This document shows, one piece after another, positions 18,022 to 19,783 of a stretch of 19,783 nucleotides of DNA (its first letter is position 1; each line of letters starts with the position of its first letter). This DNA is from Candidatus Buchananbacteria bacterium (GTDB lineage Bacteria > Patescibacteriota > Patescibacteriia > CAIXNZ01): the NCBI GenBank assembly GCA_030592165.1, contig JAUVKC010000012.1, forward strand, positions 1-19,783, given 5' to 3'. The position numbers and the translations under genes were made by a program. The notes below the pieces were generated by a model, which was not told the origin of the DNA, searched no databases, and worked only from the letters and a program-made list of their open reading frames with translations.

Positions 18022-19683
18022 ATGAAGCGGAAAGTATATGTGTACGATACCTTGAGGGAAACTGAACAAACAAGTCTGCTCAGTGGGGGACTGACAGCAG
18101 AAAGAATGGTAGCCTTTGTGAAATTACTCCATGAATTCGGTGTTCCCTGGATAGAGGGTCCGTGGCCAGTGCCACGGCAGGTAGCAGAAAGTGAAGGCAG
18201 TCTGGATCGATTTGAAAAGGCTCAGCGATTTTATCAGCTTTTGCAATTTGAAAATCAAGAATTACAAGATAATATTGTGGTTTTTGGCTCAACAATGGAA
18301 AAAAGTGTCTCAGTTGCCAGTGAAAGTTTGATTTTAAGAGCCCTTGTTGAAACAGGGATGTCAAATTTTTGTATTTTTGGTAAAGCCTGGAGAGCTCAGG
18401 TTAAAAGTGTTTTAAAGACTAGCTTGAGCAATAACTTGGTTATGATCGAAAAATCGATTCGTTTTCTCAAATCAAAAGGACAAATAGTCTTTTTTGATCT
18501 TGAACACTTTTTTGATGGTTTTAAAGCCGATGCTGATAAACCATTGAATCAAAATTATGCAGTCAAGGCTTTGAAGGCAGCTATCAAAGGTGGTGCAGAT
18601 GTTTTTGTTTTTTGTGACACTAATGGTGGCATTTTGCCAAATGAAGTAAGTAATATTTTGACTCAGGTCATACCTTTGCTTGGTGAGATTCCCTGGGGAG
18701 TTCATTTTCATGACGACGAGGGTTTATCTAAAGCAAATACACTTGTGGCAATTGATCTGGGAGCAACTTATCCTCAGGTCACAACGCTTGGTCATGGAGA
18801 AAGAATTGGCATGCCAAGACTGACTGATTTGGTTCCGACTCTGATTTTGAAAAAGAAAATAAACTGTGTCGGAATTGAAAGATTGGAGGGTCTCACTGAT
18901 TTTGCCAGACAAGCGTCTTTTCTTTTGGGTGAAAGTTTACCGGCAAAAACACCTTATGTCGGACCAGGAGCATATGCTCATAAGGCTGGCACTCATGGAG
19001 TAGATCCAGAATTACAGGAACATGTCTCACCTGGTAGAATTGGAAACACTCGTTATCGTATAATCTCAGGTCTTTTGGGCGCAAATGGTGTTTGGCGAGC
19101 CTTAAAAGATGTGGGTATTCACCTTAAAAAACGTGATTCTTTGATTAAACAAGTCTTGGATTCAGTTAAAAAATTTGACGAACAAGGAATTCATATCGGT
19201 TCGGCTCGTGGTAGTTTTGCAGTATTAGCTTTGAGGCTGTTATCTGGTTATTCAGCGCCATTCAAAGTCAAAGAAATTGAAACATCATCAAATTTTTCTC
19301 ATACAGATGATAATTGGGCTCATAATTCCAAAGCTTATTTGGAGATTTATTTATCTGGGAAAAATGAACCAATTCGTATCTATGCACCTGCTGAACATGG
19401 TCAGGTAGATGCAATTGATGAAGTTTTGAAAAAGGTGCTTGAAGAAGAATATCCGATCCTCAAAGAAGTCAGTTTGTTAGATTATGACGCAGCTGTTCTA
19501 AAAGGGAATGGTACTGGTACGGCTTCGGCAGTTAGAGTCAAAATCATTGCCAAGACACCATATGGCGAATTTGAAGTATTTGCAATTTCTGAAAATGTTA
19601 TTCTTGCTTCAGCTTTGGCTTTAATGGATCTTTATGAACTGGTTATCCTTTTTCAGCGTCGTAGACGCAAAAGAGTAAAATAA
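18022..19683 (+). CDS. Citramalate / 2-isopropylmalate synthase family protein
   Basis: The 553-aa protein has the DRE-TIM metallolyase layout: a TIM barrel (4-290), a linker domain, and a C-terminal LeuA-type regulatory domain (about 435-545). Landmarks are DTLRETEQ (9-16, relatives have LREGxQ or LRDGxQ), HFHDDEG (228-234, two metal-binding His), GHGERIGMPRL (257-267, usual GxGERxGN) and HKAGTHGVDP (320-329). The C-terminal part (IDEVLKKVLEEEYPILKEVSLLDYDAAVL ... GTASAVRVKI ... SENVILASALALMDLYEL) and the length fit (R)-citramalate synthase best: acetyl-CoA plus pyruvate towards isoleucine. Isopropylmalate or homocitrate synthase remain possible. AAGGAGGG (18007-18014) precedes the ATG at 7 nt. 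The Ile/Val-rich leader upstream supports a branched-chain role. No other leu/ilv gene is in the window. Confidence 0.82.
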   Translation: MKRKVYVYDTLRETEQTSLLSGGLTAERMVAFVKLLHEFGVPWIEGPWPVPRQVAESEGSLDRFEKAQRFYQLLQFENQELQDNIVVFGSTMEKSVSVASESLILRALVETGMSNFCIFGKAWRAQVKSVLKTSLSNNLVMIEKSIRFLKSKGQIVFFDLEHFFDGFKADADKPLNQNYAVKALKAAIKGGADVFVFCDTNGGILPNEVSNILTQVIPLLGEIPWGVHFHDDEGLSKANTLVAIDLGATYPQVTTLGHGERIGMPRLTDLVPTLILKKKINCVGIERLEGLTDFARQASFLLGESLPAKTPYVGPGAYAHKAGTHGVDPELQEHVSPGRIGNTRYRIISGLLGANGVWRALKDVGIHLKKRDSLIKQVLDSVKKFDEQGIHIGSARGSFAVLALRLLSGYSAPFKVKEIETSSNFSHTDDNWAHNSKAYLEIYLSGKNEPIRIYAPAEHGQVDAIDEVLKKVLEEEYPILKEVSLLDYDAAVLKGNGTGTASAVRVKIIAKTPYGEFEVFAISENVILASALALMDLYELVILFQRRRRKRVK

Positions 19684-19687
19684 CCAT

Positions 19688-19719
19688 AAAAGCCTCGTAG
19701 AAATACGAGGCTTTTTTTT
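19688..19719 (+). terminator. Terminator of the citramalate-synthase-like gene
   Basis: AAAAGCCTCGTA-GAAA-TACGAGGCTTTT, a perfect 12-bp stem with a GAAA tetraloop, ending in T8. Confidence 0.95.
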
Positions 19720-19744
19720 GAAAAAATTATAGTTATGTTATAAT
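19716..19744 (+). promoter_or_regulatory. Extended -10 promoter for a gene beyond the window
   Basis: TGTTATAAT (19736-19744) is an extended -10, with a weak TTTTGA at 19716-19721. Its gene is not visible. Confidence 0.4.
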
Positions 19745-19783
19745 GATATTAATAAAATTAATTGTAAAAGTAGTCTAAAAATA

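Overview
The window is AT-rich bacterial DNA (the protein genes visibly use A/T-ending codons). It reads like a small-genome member of the Candidate Phyla Radiation (Patescibacteria, probably the Parcubacteria side). This assignment is inferred from gene content and style: a secreted protein with a repeat domain I associate with these bacteria, a TPR protein with one membrane anchor, an MGDG-synthase-like glycosyltransferase, many short hypothetical membrane proteins, and most starts lacking a Shine-Dalgarno. TGA, TAA and TAG are all used as ordinary stops, so there is no sign of a UGA-recoded code. No rRNA, CRISPR array, transposase or integrase is visible.

Layout. 1-900: membrane-anchored TPR protein. 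900-1540: tRNA block (Thr-GGT, Tyr-GTA, Thr-TGT) preceded by a G+C-rich repeat island in which an 87-nt element carrying the first 12 nt of the tRNA-Thr gene is duplicated around a palindrome. 1625-1818: bL33 gene and terminator. 1855-3953: PerM/AI-2E-type permease converging on a Na+/Ca2+-type antiporter across a large shared terminator. 4013-4830: back-to-back divergent promoters, a winged-helix regulator and a tiny hydrophobic ORF pair split by TAG. 4867-6426: BaiN/HI0933 flavoprotein plus DUF1294 protein. 6443-7105: a coiled-coil protein and, on the minus strand, a 53-aa single-TM protein with its own strong promoter. 7258-7684: tRNA-Trp and a 57-aa four-cysteine protein. 7743-10337: VanW-domain protein and a secreted SH3/repeat/CAP protein. 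10429-11701: Nudix hydrolase, then an XRE-HTH plus sigma-70 region 4 gene interrupted by TAA. 11924-15964: glycosyltransferase, a 526-aa membrane protein between inverted repeats, two small unknowns and a glutaredoxin. 16157-19683: guaA and a citramalate/isopropylmalate-synthase-family gene, each preceded by a leader with hairpins.

Suggested connections. The most interesting regulatory structure is at 17805-17970: a canonical promoter, a 24-aa ORF with six Ile codons within seven, and an intrinsic terminator, immediately before the citramalate-synthase-like gene. This has the layout of a branched-chain amino-acid attenuator. Two gene styles coexist: genes with TTGACA-type promoters and strong AGGAGG sites (winged-helix regulator, tiny peptides, XRE-sigma4, guaA, the cimA-like gene) and the majority without a recognisable Shine-Dalgarno. 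guaA and the cimA-like gene look less AT-biased than their neighbours, compatible with transfer or stronger codon selection. All functional statements rest on motif reading, not on database searches.
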